From JBBTCJ01 sp038043285 (GTDB taxonomy: Bacteria > Planctomycetota > Phycisphaerae > UBA1845), in NCBI GenBank assembly GCA_038043285.1, contig JBBTCJ010000174.1, positions 1 through 23,982 of the forward strand: a stretch of 23,982 nucleotides of DNA, given 5' to 3'. The position numbers were made by a program, and so were the translations under genes. The notes beneath the pieces were generated by a model, which had not been told where the DNA came from, ran no database searches, and was given only the letters and a program-made list of their open reading frames with translations. Every line of letters begins with the position of its first letter. Position 1 is the stretch's first letter. Shown here one piece after another: positions 14,545 to 22,729 of this stretch.

Positions 14545-15996
14545 CTACAGTTCGCACTTCATCCACCCCGCGAAGGTCTGCGCGAGAAGGTAGCCGTTGA
14601 GCACCATGATCACCACCGTGACAATCCAGGCGGCACATGAGACCCCAACCCGGTTGACGAAGGGGCCCATTTTCTTCCGCTCGCTCGTGAACCACACCAG
14701 CGGCACCACGGCAAAGCTCAATTGCAGCGAGAGAATCACCTGGCTGAGGATGAGCAACCGACCGACCCCCCCTTCGCCGTACAATCCGGCGACGACGACG
14801 GCCGGTCCGATGGCAATCAGACGCGTAACCAGCCGCCGTACCCAGGGTCGGAGGCGAATGTCCAGAAAACCTTCCATCACGATCTGGCCTGCCAGTGTTC
14901 CGGTAAGCGTGGAGTTTTGGCCGGAAGCAAGCAGCGCGACGGCGAAAAGCGTGCTGGCAAACGGTACCCCGAGCACCGGCGTCAGCAGCAGGTAGGCGTC
15001 GCCGATGTCCGCGACGCTCTGGTGTTCCGTTCCGTGGAACGCCGCGGCGGACAGCACCAGGATGGCCCCGTTGATGAAGAACGCACAGAGCAGCGCGACC
15101 GTGGAGTCCAGCGTGGCGTAGCGGATGGCCATCGCCTTCCCCGCGTCACTTCTGTCGAACGCACGCGTCTGCACGATGCTCGAATGAAGGTAGAGGTTGT
15201 GGGGCATGACGGTAGCGCCGAGGATGCCTATGGCGATGTAGAGCATCTCCGGATTGGTGACGATCTCGGGGCGCGGCACGAGACCCGCAACGATGGGGCC
15301 TAGCAGCGGGGAGGCATACGCAAGGTTGTAGGCGAAGCATCCTCCGATGATGACGATCAACGCGGCCACCATGCATTCCAGAATTCGGAACCCCTTGTGC
15401 TGCAAAAACAGCACGATCATCACGTCCATCGCCGTTAACACCACGCCGAGAATGAGCGGGATTCCAAACAGCAAGTTCAAGGCAATGGCTGAACCGATCA
15501 CCTCAGCGAGATCGCAGGCCGCAATCGCGATCTCGCATAACACCCACTGAGCTAACACCGCGGGACGCGAGAAATGGTCGCGGCAGGCTTGCGCCAAGTC
15601 GCGCCCGGTGGCGATCCCGAGCTTCAGTGACAGATACTGAAGGAGGATGGCCATGAAATTGGAGATCAGGATGACGGAAAGGAGCGTATAGCCGAAGCGT
15701 GCACCGCCGGCCAGGTCCGTAGCCCAGTTGCCCGGGTCCATGTAGCCGACGGCGACCATCAGGCCGGGCCCCATGAAAGCCGCGACCTTCCGCCAGAAGC
15801 GCGCATCGTGGGGAACTGAAACGGATGAGTGGACTTCAGGAAGCGATGGCGTCGTTCGCGAACGCCGCCAACCGCCGCGGTCAACAAGCGTTGACCCGCC
15901 CACGGCAGCAGCCACCGCAGCCCCCGCATCGTGAGCCGCGGCGACGGTCGTCAATTCAACAGACTCTGAGGCGTCTTTGGCCTTACGTACAGACAT
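14545..15996 (-). CDS. mntH: NRAMP-family Mn(II)/Fe(II) proton symporter (MntH type)
   Basis: 483 residues from the ATG at 15996, with about eleven membrane helices. Numbering from that ATG, the metal-binding signatures are GYMDPGNWATD in helix 1 (DPGN at 87-90) and ATVMPHNLYLHSS in helix 6 (Met264, Pro265, His266). Both sets of coordinating residues (Asp, Asn; Ala, Met) are present, as in manganese transporters. The protein imports Mn(II), and often Fe(II), with protons across the inner membrane. An unusual feature is about 65 soluble, Ala/Ser-rich residues before helix 1; MntH proteins usually have a shorter tail. A GTG three codons upstream (16005) is an alternative start, but the ATG has GGGTGGA 5 nt before it. 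The gene is divergent from the MntR-like regulator gene and followed at 16 nt by usp, so metal-dependent repression by that regulator is likely. Confidence 0.94.
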   Translation of the reverse strand: MSVRKAKDASESVELTTVAAAHDAGAAVAAAVGGSTLVDRGGWRRSRTTPSLPEVHSSVSVPHDARFWRKVAAFMGPGLMVAVGYMDPGNWATDLAGGARFGYTLLSVILISNFMAILLQYLSLKLGIATGRDLAQACRDHFSRPAVLAQWVLCEIAIAACDLAEVIGSAIALNLLFGIPLILGVVLTAMDVMIVLFLQHKGFRILECMVAALIVIIGGCFAYNLAYASPLLGPIVAGLVPRPEIVTNPEMLYIAIGILGATVMPHNLYLHSSIVQTRAFDRSDAGKAMAIRYATLDSTVALLCAFFINGAILVLSAAAFHGTEHQSVADIGDAYLLLTPVLGVPFASTLFAVALLASGQNSTLTGTLAGQIVMEGFLDIRLRPWVRRLVTRLIAIGPAVVVAGLYGEGGVGRLLILSQVILSLQLSFAVVPLVWFTSERKKMGPFVNRVGVSCAAWIVTVVIMVLNGYLLAQTFAGWMKCEL

Positions 15997-16046
15997 CGGT
16001 TCCACCCGTCTGCTGCATTCACCGGCTGGCGCGCCTCTCCTTCGAT

Positions 16047-16080
16047 GGGTCTAGCGCGACGACGTCGCCACCCTCGACCC
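16047..16080 (-). promoter_or_regulatory. structured element in the mntH leader
   Basis: Two nested pairings occur in the predicted mntH 5' UTR: GGGTC (16047-16051) with GACCC (16076-16080), and GCGAC (16056-16060) with GTCGC (16064-16068). It could be an attenuator or just a stable hairpin. It does not resemble the yybP-ykoY Mn riboswitch. Confidence 0.35.
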
Positions 16081-16089
16081 GCCCCGCGC

Positions 16090-16115
16090 GCGAATTCCGA
16101 CCCGGCACAATTCGC
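16090..16115. promoter_or_regulatory. 7-bp inverted repeat at the predicted mntH transcription start, candidate operator
   Basis: GCGAATT (16090-16096) and AATTCGC (16109-16115) are perfect inverted arms, 19 bp centre to centre. They cover the region where mntH transcription should start. A dimeric repressor such as the adjacent MntR-type protein could bind here; the sequence does not match a known MntR box. Confidence 0.4.
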
Positions 16116-16120
16116 CGTAA

Positions 16121-16147
16121 CGTATATCGGCAGATAGTTCTTGTCAA
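16121..16147 (-). promoter_or_regulatory. sigma70-like promoter for mntH-usp
   Basis: The minus strand has a perfect TTGACA -35 box (16147-16142) and TATACG (16126-16121) as -10, with a short 15-nt spacer. A 17-nt spacing would use TACGTT instead. The leader would be about 115 nt. Confidence 0.5.
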
Positions 16148-16148
16148 T

Positions 16149-16160
16149 ACTAGAATTAGT
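16149..16160. promoter_or_regulatory. ACTA-GAAT-TAGT dyad next to the mntH -35 box
   Basis: A short 4-4-4 dyad in an A+T-rich patch, immediately upstream of the mntH -35 box and about 60 nt before the regulator's ATG. It is placed where one site could control both divergent genes. Arms are short, so chance is possible. Confidence 0.3.
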
Positions 16161-16219
16161 CATACCTACTTACGATCTTCGTTCTTGCCGATTCGCCCGT
16201 TAGACGGCATGATTCCCGC

Positions 16220-16951
16220 ATGGCCAAGACCCGCATCCCCCAGCCCCGGACCATGCTGAGCGCTTCCATCGAGGATTACATCAAGGCGATTTACGCCTTG
16301 GAGGCCGAGGAACACCAAGCCACCACTAAGCGCATCGCCGAGCGGCTGGGGGTTCGTATGGCCAGCGTTACGGGAATGCTAAAACATTTATCCGCAGAAG
16401 GTTACGTCAAGCACACGCCTCGCCGCGGTGCCCGCCTGACCGAGCTGGGCCACCGTGTGGCCGTCGGGATGATCCGCCGGCACCGCCTGTTGGAGTTGTT
16501 CTTGAGCCGCACCCTCGGTTTGCCCTGGGATGAACTGCACGACGATGCCGAGCGGCTGGAACACGGCGTCAGCGACCACCTTATCGAGCGAATGTACGAG
16601 TTCCTCGGCTGTCCGGAGTTTGATCCCCACGGGTCGCCCATCCCCGCTCGCGACGGATCCATCGCCCCGCGCCGCGGCGTGCCGCTCAGTGATCTGAACG
16701 TCGGCGAACGGGGCGCCATCGTCGAGGTCGCCGATCGGGATCCGGCCTTTCTGCGCTACCTGACCGCCTTAAATCTCGGCATCGGCACCGAAGTTCTGGT
16801 GCGCGAGAAGGCACCGTACGCCGGACCGATCGTGCTTGGCGCAGGATCCGCCCGTGTGGCCATCAGTCCGGAGGCTGCGTCGCGCGTTCGCGTCGCCCGC
16901 GCAAATGTGACCCATCGGCGAGGTCGCGCCAGGACCGCGCGGCTGACCTGA
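16220..16951 (+). CDS. mntR: MntR/DtxR-family metal-dependent transcriptional regulator with FeoA-like C-terminal domain
   Basis: 243 residues: a winged helix-turn-helix (about 14-75; TTKRIAERLGVRMASVTGMLKHL is the HTH, read in two parts), a dimerisation and metal-binding domain (76-135) and an SH3/FeoA-like domain (about 155-230). Metal ligands by alignment are Asp19 (Bacillus MntR Asp8; Met in DtxR), His88 (His77), Glu111 (Glu99; Cys102 in DtxR), Glu114 and His115. This is the manganese-type set, not the iron type, except that Lys22 replaces Glu11. The C-terminal domain is absent from short MntR but usual in DtxR/IdeR. It is divergent from mntH, so it most likely represses mntH when Mn(II) is plentiful. 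No Shine-Dalgarno precedes the ATG at 16220, so the transcript may be leaderless. An iron-responsive role cannot be ruled out. Confidence 0.92.
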   Translation: MAKTRIPQPRTMLSASIEDYIKAIYALEAEEHQATTKRIAERLGVRMASVTGMLKHLSAEGYVKHTPRRGARLTELGHRVAVGMIRRHRLLELFLSRTLGLPWDELHDDAERLEHGVSDHLIERMYEFLGCPEFDPHGSPIPARDGSIAPRRGVPLSDLNVGERGAIVEVADRDPAFLRYLTALNLGIGTEVLVREKAPYAGPIVLGAGSARVAISPEAASRVRVARANVTHRRGRARTARLT

Positions 16952-16984
16952 CCCTTTGCGCCCAGGGGAAGAGAGGTCGCCCCA

Positions 16985-17680
16985 TCACGGTTCCCCCGCG
17001 CCTGGCGCCGAGCGTGGATCAATCGCTTGCCCGTCGTCGACAAGCCGCACGAACCGGCACGCCAGCAGCGGAACCTCCGACGTCCCATGCGGGTGTCGGT
17101 CTACACTGATGAGGGTCTGCTCATTCGGTTTGCCAACGGGGAGGATCATTCGGCCGCCGACCCGCAATTGTTCGACGAGGGCGCTGGGAATCCTCCGCGC
17201 GGCGGCTGTCACCATGATCCGATCGAACGGGCCATGCTCCGCCCATCCCAAGGTTCCGTCGCCGAGTCGAAGGTCCACATTGGTGATGCCAAGCCGGCAC
17301 AGCGTGTCCCCCGCCCGTCGAGACAATTCTTCAATGCGTTCGATTGAGCATACCTGTTTCGCCAACCTTGAAAGAATGGCCGTCTGATACCCCGACCCGG
17401 TCCCGATCTCCAGCACTACGTGCTCCGGAGAGACCCGCAACTGCGCAGTCATGTAGGCCACGATAAACGGCTGACTGATGGTTTGACCATGCGACAGCGG
17501 CAGAGCCTTGTCGTCGTACGCCTCCTCCTCGGCTGCTCCGGGTACGAACGCCTCGCGGGGTATGTCCAACATGGCCGCGAGCACCGCCTCGTCGTAAAGG
17601 CCGCGAGCGCGAATCTGCTCCTCCACCATGCGCCGACGTGCGGCTGCAAGTCGATCGGAAAACCTGGGGTCAAGTACCAT
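16985..17680 (-). CDS. pcm: protein-L-isoaspartate O-methyltransferase
   Basis: 231 residues from the ATG at 17680. The enzyme uses S-adenosylmethionine to methylate isoaspartyl residues in aged proteins and start their repair. Typical motifs are RRRMVEEQIRARGL (15-28), the active-site GQTISQP (65-71), SAM-binding motif I VLEIGTGSGYQTAIL (89-103), motif II FDRIMVTAAA and motif III GGRMILPVG. Length is slightly above the usual 210-220. The frame extends 12 codons to a GTG at 17716, but that extension is not conserved and the ATG leaves a normal N-terminus. No clear ribosome-binding site was seen. The gene is convergent with mntR (33 nt between the ends) and downstream of the acyl-CoA mutase on the same strand after a 235-nt gap, so it is probably transcribed separately. 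Confidence 0.93.
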   Translation of the reverse strand: MVLDPRFSDRLAAARRRMVEEQIRARGLYDEAVLAAMLDIPREAFVPGAAEEEAYDDKALPLSHGQTISQPFIVAYMTAQLRVSPEHVVLEIGTGSGYQTAILSRLAKQVCSIERIEELSRRAGDTLCRLGITNVDLRLGDGTLGWAEHGPFDRIMVTAAARRIPSALVEQLRVGGRMILPVGKPNEQTLISVDRHPHGTSEVPLLACRFVRLVDDGQAIDPRSAPGAGEP

Positions 17681-17826
17681 GGACGAAAGCCGACCACGCG
17701 AGGGCCTTGACTCCACGATCGTCGCGGTCGAGGCCGATCTTGGCGAGCAACTCGCGCGGAGCGAATGGAATCAACGAAAGTCCTCTCATGAAGTACGCTG
17801 TGATTCTACCGTTACGGCGGAGCGCG

Positions 17827-17846
17827 GTGCGGATGCATCGCCGCAC
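17827..17846 (-). terminator. hairpin downstream of the acyl-CoA mutase gene
   Basis: GTGCGG and CCGCAC pair around an 8-nt loop about 70 nt past the mutase stop codon. There is no T-tract, so termination is only a possibility. Confidence 0.3.
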
Positions 17847-17915
17847 GGTCGTCACGCTTTACGGTGATGGCGTGACGTGGTCTGCGCCCGAAGGGACGAG
17901 CCATCGCATAGGGCT

Positions 17916-19520
<1,605 letters not shown>

Positions 19521-19525
19521 CTTCG

Positions 19526-20275
19526 CTACTCCATCCAACGTGCCGGGCGTTTGTCGAGGAACGCGGCCAGGCCCTCGCGCGATTCCCGCCCTTGAAAACA
19601 CTCCATGAAGGCCCCGAGGTCGTCAAAGTCCCGCGCCGCGCGCTTGGCGAGCGCCACCGCCGCCGGACCCGCTCGATAGAACGAATGGCAGAAAGCTGTG
19701 GTTCGCGCCCGCAGATCCTCCGGCGAGTTCACCGCCTCGTCGATCAGACCCCAATGATGGGCCTCTTCGGCGGAAATCGTCGTCGCGCCGAGGAACACTC
19801 GTTTGGCCCGGGCCGACCCGATCAGCTTCACCAGCCGCCCGATCCCGCCCCAGCCCGGCATTAACCCCAGCGAAACCTCCGGCAGGCCCAGTTTGGCCGA
19901 CTTCACTGCGATCCGAAAATCGCAGGCCAGCGCCAACTCCAGTCCGCCGCCGATGGCGGCCCCTTGAACGGCAGCTACCGTGATGCACGGCAGGGAAGCC
20001 ACGTCTGCCATCACGCCATGACCGAGGGTCGCGTAGCCTCGGGCGTCGTCGGGCGAGAAAGTCGAGAGTTCCTTGATGTCCGCCCCGGCGACGAACACCT
20101 TCCCCTCGGAGCGGATGGTCAACGTCCGAACGTCAGACTCCCTCCTGACCCGCGCGACCAGCGCTCCGAGGGAATGGAGCACGTCGCGCGAGAGCATGTT
20201 CAGCCCCTCACCGTTCGAGAACGTGACGGCTGCGTGCCGCTTGTCGATGTCCAGTCGGACTTGCGTCCTATTCAT
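19526..20275 (-). CDS. enoyl-CoA hydratase (crotonase family)
   Basis: 249 residues of the crotonase superfamily, which hydrates trans-2-enoyl-CoA to 3-hydroxyacyl-CoA. The oxyanion-hole segments are FVAGADIKEL (61-70) and AAIGGGLELALACDF (106-120). Both catalytic glutamates of true hydratases are present: Glu113 (GGGLELA) and Glu133 (GLPEVSLGLMPGWGG), so hydratase activity is more likely than an isomerase or lyase. The start codon overlaps the end of hbd by 8 nt and the stop is 5 nt before the mutase, so the three genes are translationally coupled. In this setting crotonyl-CoA is the probable substrate, giving 3-hydroxybutyryl-CoA for Hbd. A wider substrate range cannot be excluded from sequence. 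Confidence 0.92.
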   Translation of the reverse strand: MNRTQVRLDIDKRHAAVTFSNGEGLNMLSRDVLHSLGALVARVRRESDVRTLTIRSEGKVFVAGADIKELSTFSPDDARGYATLGHGVMADVASLPCITVAAVQGAAIGGGLELALACDFRIAVKSAKLGLPEVSLGLMPGWGGIGRLVKLIGSARAKRVFLGATTISAEEAHHWGLIDEAVNSPEDLRARTTAFCHSFYRAGPAAVALAKRAARDFDDLGAFMECFQGRESREGLAAFLDKRPARWME

Positions 20276-21125
20276 ATTTGTAAAAGCCCTGCTTGCTCTT
20301 CTTCCCGAGTCGCCCTGCCTGAACCATCTTACGCAAAAGCGGGCAGGGGCGGTAGCGGTCCTCGCCGAGATCGCGGTGCAGGACTTCCAGGATGAACAGG
20401 CAGACGTCCAGGCCGATCAGGTCGGCCAGAGCCAGCGGGCCCATGGGGTGGTTCATGCCCAGTTTCATGATCCCGTCGATCGCCTCCGGCTCAGCCACGC
20501 CGTCCTGGAGGCAAAAGACCGCTTCGTTGATCATGGGCATGAGTATGCGGTTCGAGACAAACCCCGGATGATCCTTGCATTCGATCGGCGTCTTGCCGAC
20601 AGACTCCGCCAACGCCTTGGTGGCCGCGACTGTGGCGTCGCTGGTCTGCAACCCGCGAACCACCTCGACGAGCTGCATCAGCGGCACGGGGTTGAAGAAG
20701 TGCATGCCGACGAAGCGGTCGGGGTGCTCCGTGGCCGCGGCAAGGCGCGTGATGCTGATGCTGCTGGTGTTGCTGGCAAGAATGCCGTCGCCGGTAAGGT
20801 GCTTCTGCGCCTCCTTGAGTATCTCGATCTTGGTCTCGACTTTCTCGGTGGCGGCCTCGACGATCAGCGCACATGGCTTCAAATCCGCCAGCGTGCCGAT
20901 CGCATGGAGTCGCTCCTTCCCCCCGGCCGCGTCCTCGGCCTTGAGCTTTCCCTTCTCGACCAGCTTGTCGAGCATCTTGTGCACGTTTTCGACGCCGGAC
21001 TTCAGCGCCGCCGCGAACGCGTCGAACAAGAACACCTCATACCCCGCCTGCACGAAGACCTGGGCGATGCCCCGTCCCATCGTCCCCGCGCCGATCACCG
21101 CCACCGTTTTCTGGTTCATCGCCAT
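20268..21125 (-). CDS. hbd: 3-hydroxybutyryl-CoA dehydrogenase
   Basis: 285 residues, the standard length of the stand-alone enzyme that oxidises (S)-3-hydroxybutyryl-CoA to acetoacetyl-CoA with NAD(P). The Rossmann motif is VAVIGAGTMGRGIAQVF (8-24, Gly12/14/17). Catalytic residues are Ser121 (SNTSS), His142 with Glu154 (MHFFNPVPLMQLVEVV) and Asn192 (HPGFVSNRIL). The protein ends GKKSKQGFYKYE, the usual C-terminal signature. A second in-frame ATG two codons on (21119) is an alternative start. Its last codons overlap ech by 8 nt. The preceding 123 nt up to the small membrane-protein gene contain no recognised gene, so hbd may have its own promoter or be read through from the accessory island upstream. 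Confidence 0.95.
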   Translation of the reverse strand: MAMNQKTVAVIGAGTMGRGIAQVFVQAGYEVFLFDAFAAALKSGVENVHKMLDKLVEKGKLKAEDAAGGKERLHAIGTLADLKPCALIVEAATEKVETKIEILKEAQKHLTGDGILASNTSSISITRLAAATEHPDRFVGMHFFNPVPLMQLVEVVRGLQTSDATVAATKALAESVGKTPIECKDHPGFVSNRILMPMINEAVFCLQDGVAEPEAIDGIMKLGMNHPMGPLALADLIGLDVCLFILEVLHRDLGEDRYRPCPLLRKMVQAGRLGKKSKQGFYKYE

Positions 21126-21248
21126 ACCCCACCCCCCACCATCGCTGGGCGCGCATTGCCCACGCTACTACTGCACGCTGGCCAGCCACTCGAGCGCTTC
21201 CCAAGCCTCGTTCGCTGTCGAACGGGCACGCCGTCGCCCGAGCATCCA

Positions 21249-21455
21249 TCATTTTGTTGTTTGTCCCGCAAAGGACCCCAAATCTTTTCGCAGGTGGACG
21301 ACGCTGTCAACGACACCTGCCCCTGAAAAGAACACGGCTGTAATTAAAAACAGGACGAGGGCTTCAATCTCATGGATCGCACTGTTAGCAAGGGCAAGAA
21401 TACCTGCGCCGACCATGAATGTAACTAGCGCGAAAACTAAAAGTACGAATCTCAT
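21249..21455 (-). CDS. small two-helix membrane protein
   Basis: 68 residues with two hydrophobic helices (about 3-23 and 32-53) joined by a short NSAIHEIEAL turn, and a basic/polar tail (HLRKDLGSFAGQTTK). I do not recognise a named family, though short 'AIHEIEALxLFL' membrane proteins occur in many bacteria. The ATG at 21455 has AAAGGA about 7 nt upstream, a good ribosome-binding site, and the frame is compact, so I take it as real. Its A+T content is higher than that of the acyl-CoA genes. It lies between the truncated HepT gene and hbd on the same strand, at the inner edge of the accessory island. The role is unknown. Confidence 0.72.
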   Translation of the reverse strand: MRFVLLVFALVTFMVGAGILALANSAIHEIEALVLFLITAVFFSGAGVVDSVVHLRKDLGSFAGQTTK

Positions 21456-21512
21456 GTATGGTTCCTTTCATGCAACAAATGATTGACCATAGCGGATCGT
21501 GTGTCGGAAAGC

Positions 21513-21620
21513 TCAGCGGTCGCGCCTGTAGTCATCGACCGTCTTGCCCACGGTGAGCGCGATCAGATAGTGGCATGCATCGAGCATGTCAACGAGGTAC
21601 TTGCTCGGGTGGTGCTTCAT
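21513..21620 (-). pseudogene. truncated HepT/DUF86-type toxin remnant
   Basis: A 35-codon frame starts at the ATG at 21620, inside the 3' end of the nucleotidyltransferase gene (32-nt overlap), and ends at a TGA. Its product (SKYLVDMLDACHYLI at 6-20, then LTVGKTVDDYRRDR) matches the N-terminal helix pair of DUF86/HepT proteins, whose usual start is like 'YLxDMLEAxxxIxxYTxGxSFEEF'. Full proteins have about 110-115 residues; the later 'IGEA' helix and the catalytic R-X4-H-X-Y motif are missing. No matching continuation was seen in the other frames down to the small membrane-protein gene, so it looks like a deletion remnant, not a frameshift. It would have been the toxin partner of the upstream MntA-like gene. 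Confidence 0.65.
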
Positions 21621-21918
21621 AGATCGTTGTCCGCGTTTCGTTGACCCCTCGAATCAAGTAGGGGTTGCGCAGGCACGTTGCGTCAACCAGGTCAACCTTG
21701 CGACCAAACGTCGCCTCAAGTCCCTCCAGCAGCCCGAAGTAGGTGTCGAACGCCGTCCCGGGTTGAAATGGGAAGAACTCCACCAGGAAATCGATGTCGC
21801 TACGGTCAGGATCAAAAGTCCCGTCCGCCACCGAGCCGAATACCTCCAGACGCCGCACGCGATGTTTGCGGCACAGCGCCTCAAGCGCACCTCGTTGAGC
21901 GTCAATGATCGCAACCAT
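21589..21918 (-). CDS. MntA-like minimal nucleotidyltransferase (HepT antitoxin type), copy 1
   Basis: 109 residues of the minimal nucleotidyltransferase fold. The motif is VFGSVADGTFDPDRSDIDFLV (read as VFGSV at 27-30 plus SDIDFLV at 40-46), with Gly28-Ser29 and Asp41/Asp43 as metal ligands and a third Asp in KVDLVD (76). In type VII systems MntA neutralises the HepT RNase by adding AMP groups to it. The ATG at 21918 is 41 nt after the Sel1-protein stop. All visible active-site residues are kept although the partner HepT is truncated. It may also act on other targets; kanamycin-nucleotidyltransferase-like resistance is unlikely given the small size. Confidence 0.88.
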   Translation of the reverse strand: MVAIIDAQRGALEALCRKHRVRRLEVFGSVADGTFDPDRSDIDFLVEFFPFQPGTAFDTYFGLLEGLEATFGRKVDLVDATCLRNPYLIRGVNETRTTIYEAPPEQVPR

Positions 21919-21959
21919 CGGCGTAGGGCCTTTCGCCGCACCAACTTGCCGGACTCAGT

Positions 21960-22361
21960 TTACCTAGCATCTCCTGAGTTTTCTTGTCCGGGTCGTTTCT
22001 CAAACGTGACCATATGTTGCAAGATCTGCTGACTTCTCGTCTTAGCCGGTCGAATCGGGATATTAATCAGGTGGTCCGCGCCGTAGGCTTTTTCGAGCCA
22101 CTGCTTTGCACTCTCCAAATCCTGGCAGACGCCGATTCCTTCGCAGTAGCAGCGAGCCACCTCGTACATCGCGTCGATCATGCCTTGCTTGCCCGCCCTT
22201 TCATACCAAACGAAAGCGACATGGAGATTACGCGATATGCTGATTCCATCGGCGTAACACTCGGCGACGTAGAACATGGCCTTGCGGTCCCCACGCGTGG
22301 CTAATTCGACGCGACGTCTGAACTCTGCGTCGCCAGCATTTTCGCTTCGTCTCAAATCCAT
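21960..22361 (-). CDS. Sel1-repeat (TPR-like) protein
   Basis: 133 residues with two clear Sel1-like repeats: GDRKAMFYVAECYADG (24-39) followed by NLHVAFVWYERAGKQG, then MIDAMYEVARCYCEGIGV with LESAKQWLEKAYGAD. Each is the helix pair 'A...LG..Y..G.GV..D...A..W...A...G'. No signal peptide is present, so it is probably cytoplasmic. Such repeats mediate protein-protein contacts; no enzymatic domain is seen. The ATG at 22361 is 27 nt after the end of the frameshifted HepT gene and 41 nt before the next nucleotidyltransferase, all on one strand, so it appears to be cargo within the toxin-antitoxin island. The start has no strong ribosome-binding site. Confidence 0.78.
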   Translation of the reverse strand: MDLRRSENAGDAEFRRRVELATRGDRKAMFYVAECYADGISISRNLHVAFVWYERAGKQGMIDAMYEVARCYCEGIGVCQDLESAKQWLEKAYGADHLINIPIRPAKTRSQQILQHMVTFEKRPGQENSGDAR

Positions 22362-22388
22362 CTATTTGGCTCGTACGTTCGTGCCTAC

Positions 22389-22729
22389 CTACGGCTCCTT
22401 CGGGATCAGCGGTTCGATCGTCGCCTTAAGTTTGGGAAGGTGAACGGTTACCGTCTCCCATACGCGATCCCATTGCACTTGATCATAACCGTGAATGAGA
22501 CGGTTGCGCATGCCAATAATGTCAGACCACGGGATGCTTGGATGCCTTTGTTGATACTCTCGTGGCAATCGCCCTGCCGCTTCGCCGATCACGATGATCT
22601 GGCTGAATACGGCCCATCTTGTTCGCTTGTGTCCGCATGAAACTCTTTTGCGGAGAGTCCCTCGACAAAGCCGAGGGCATCGCCGATGGCCAATAGGATA
22701 TCCAAAAGTGGCGCGGAGTCAGGAGACAT
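22389..22729 (-). pseudogene. frameshifted HepT/DUF86-type toxin
   Basis: The ATG at 22729 overlaps the nucleotidyltransferase stop by 11 nt, the classic MntA-HepT arrangement. The first frame gives PLLDILLAIGDALGFVEG (7-24) and continues to SEQD (residue 38), then goes astray and stops at 22589. If two bases are dropped in the GGGCC at 22611-22615, the frame continues as AVFSQIIVIGEAAGRLP, then IPWSDIIGMRNRLIHGYD and VWETVTVHLPKL, to the TGA at 22389. The joined product would be 112 residues, exactly family size, with the RNase motif R-X4-H-X-Y (RNRLIHGY) intact. So one indel has broken an otherwise complete toxin, or the assembly is wrong here. Programmed frameshifting is a less likely reading. 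Confidence 0.8.

Noticed and set aside
15997..16005. GTG start for mntH at 16005
   Set aside because: The ATG three codons later has the better-placed ribosome-binding site; the difference is only three residues.
17670..17789. 39-codon minus-strand frame overlapping the pcm start
   Set aside because: It ends inside pcm, lacks a ribosome-binding site and matches nothing I know; probably leader sequence.
19521..19601. 27-codon upstream extension of the acyl-CoA mutase
   Set aside because: It would overlap the crotonase gene deeply; the ATG at 19520 is preceded by GGAG and follows the crotonase stop by 5 nt.
21168..21245. 25-codon minus-strand frame between the small membrane-protein gene and hbd
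   Set aside because: No ribosome-binding site or recognisable family; too short to support without comparison.
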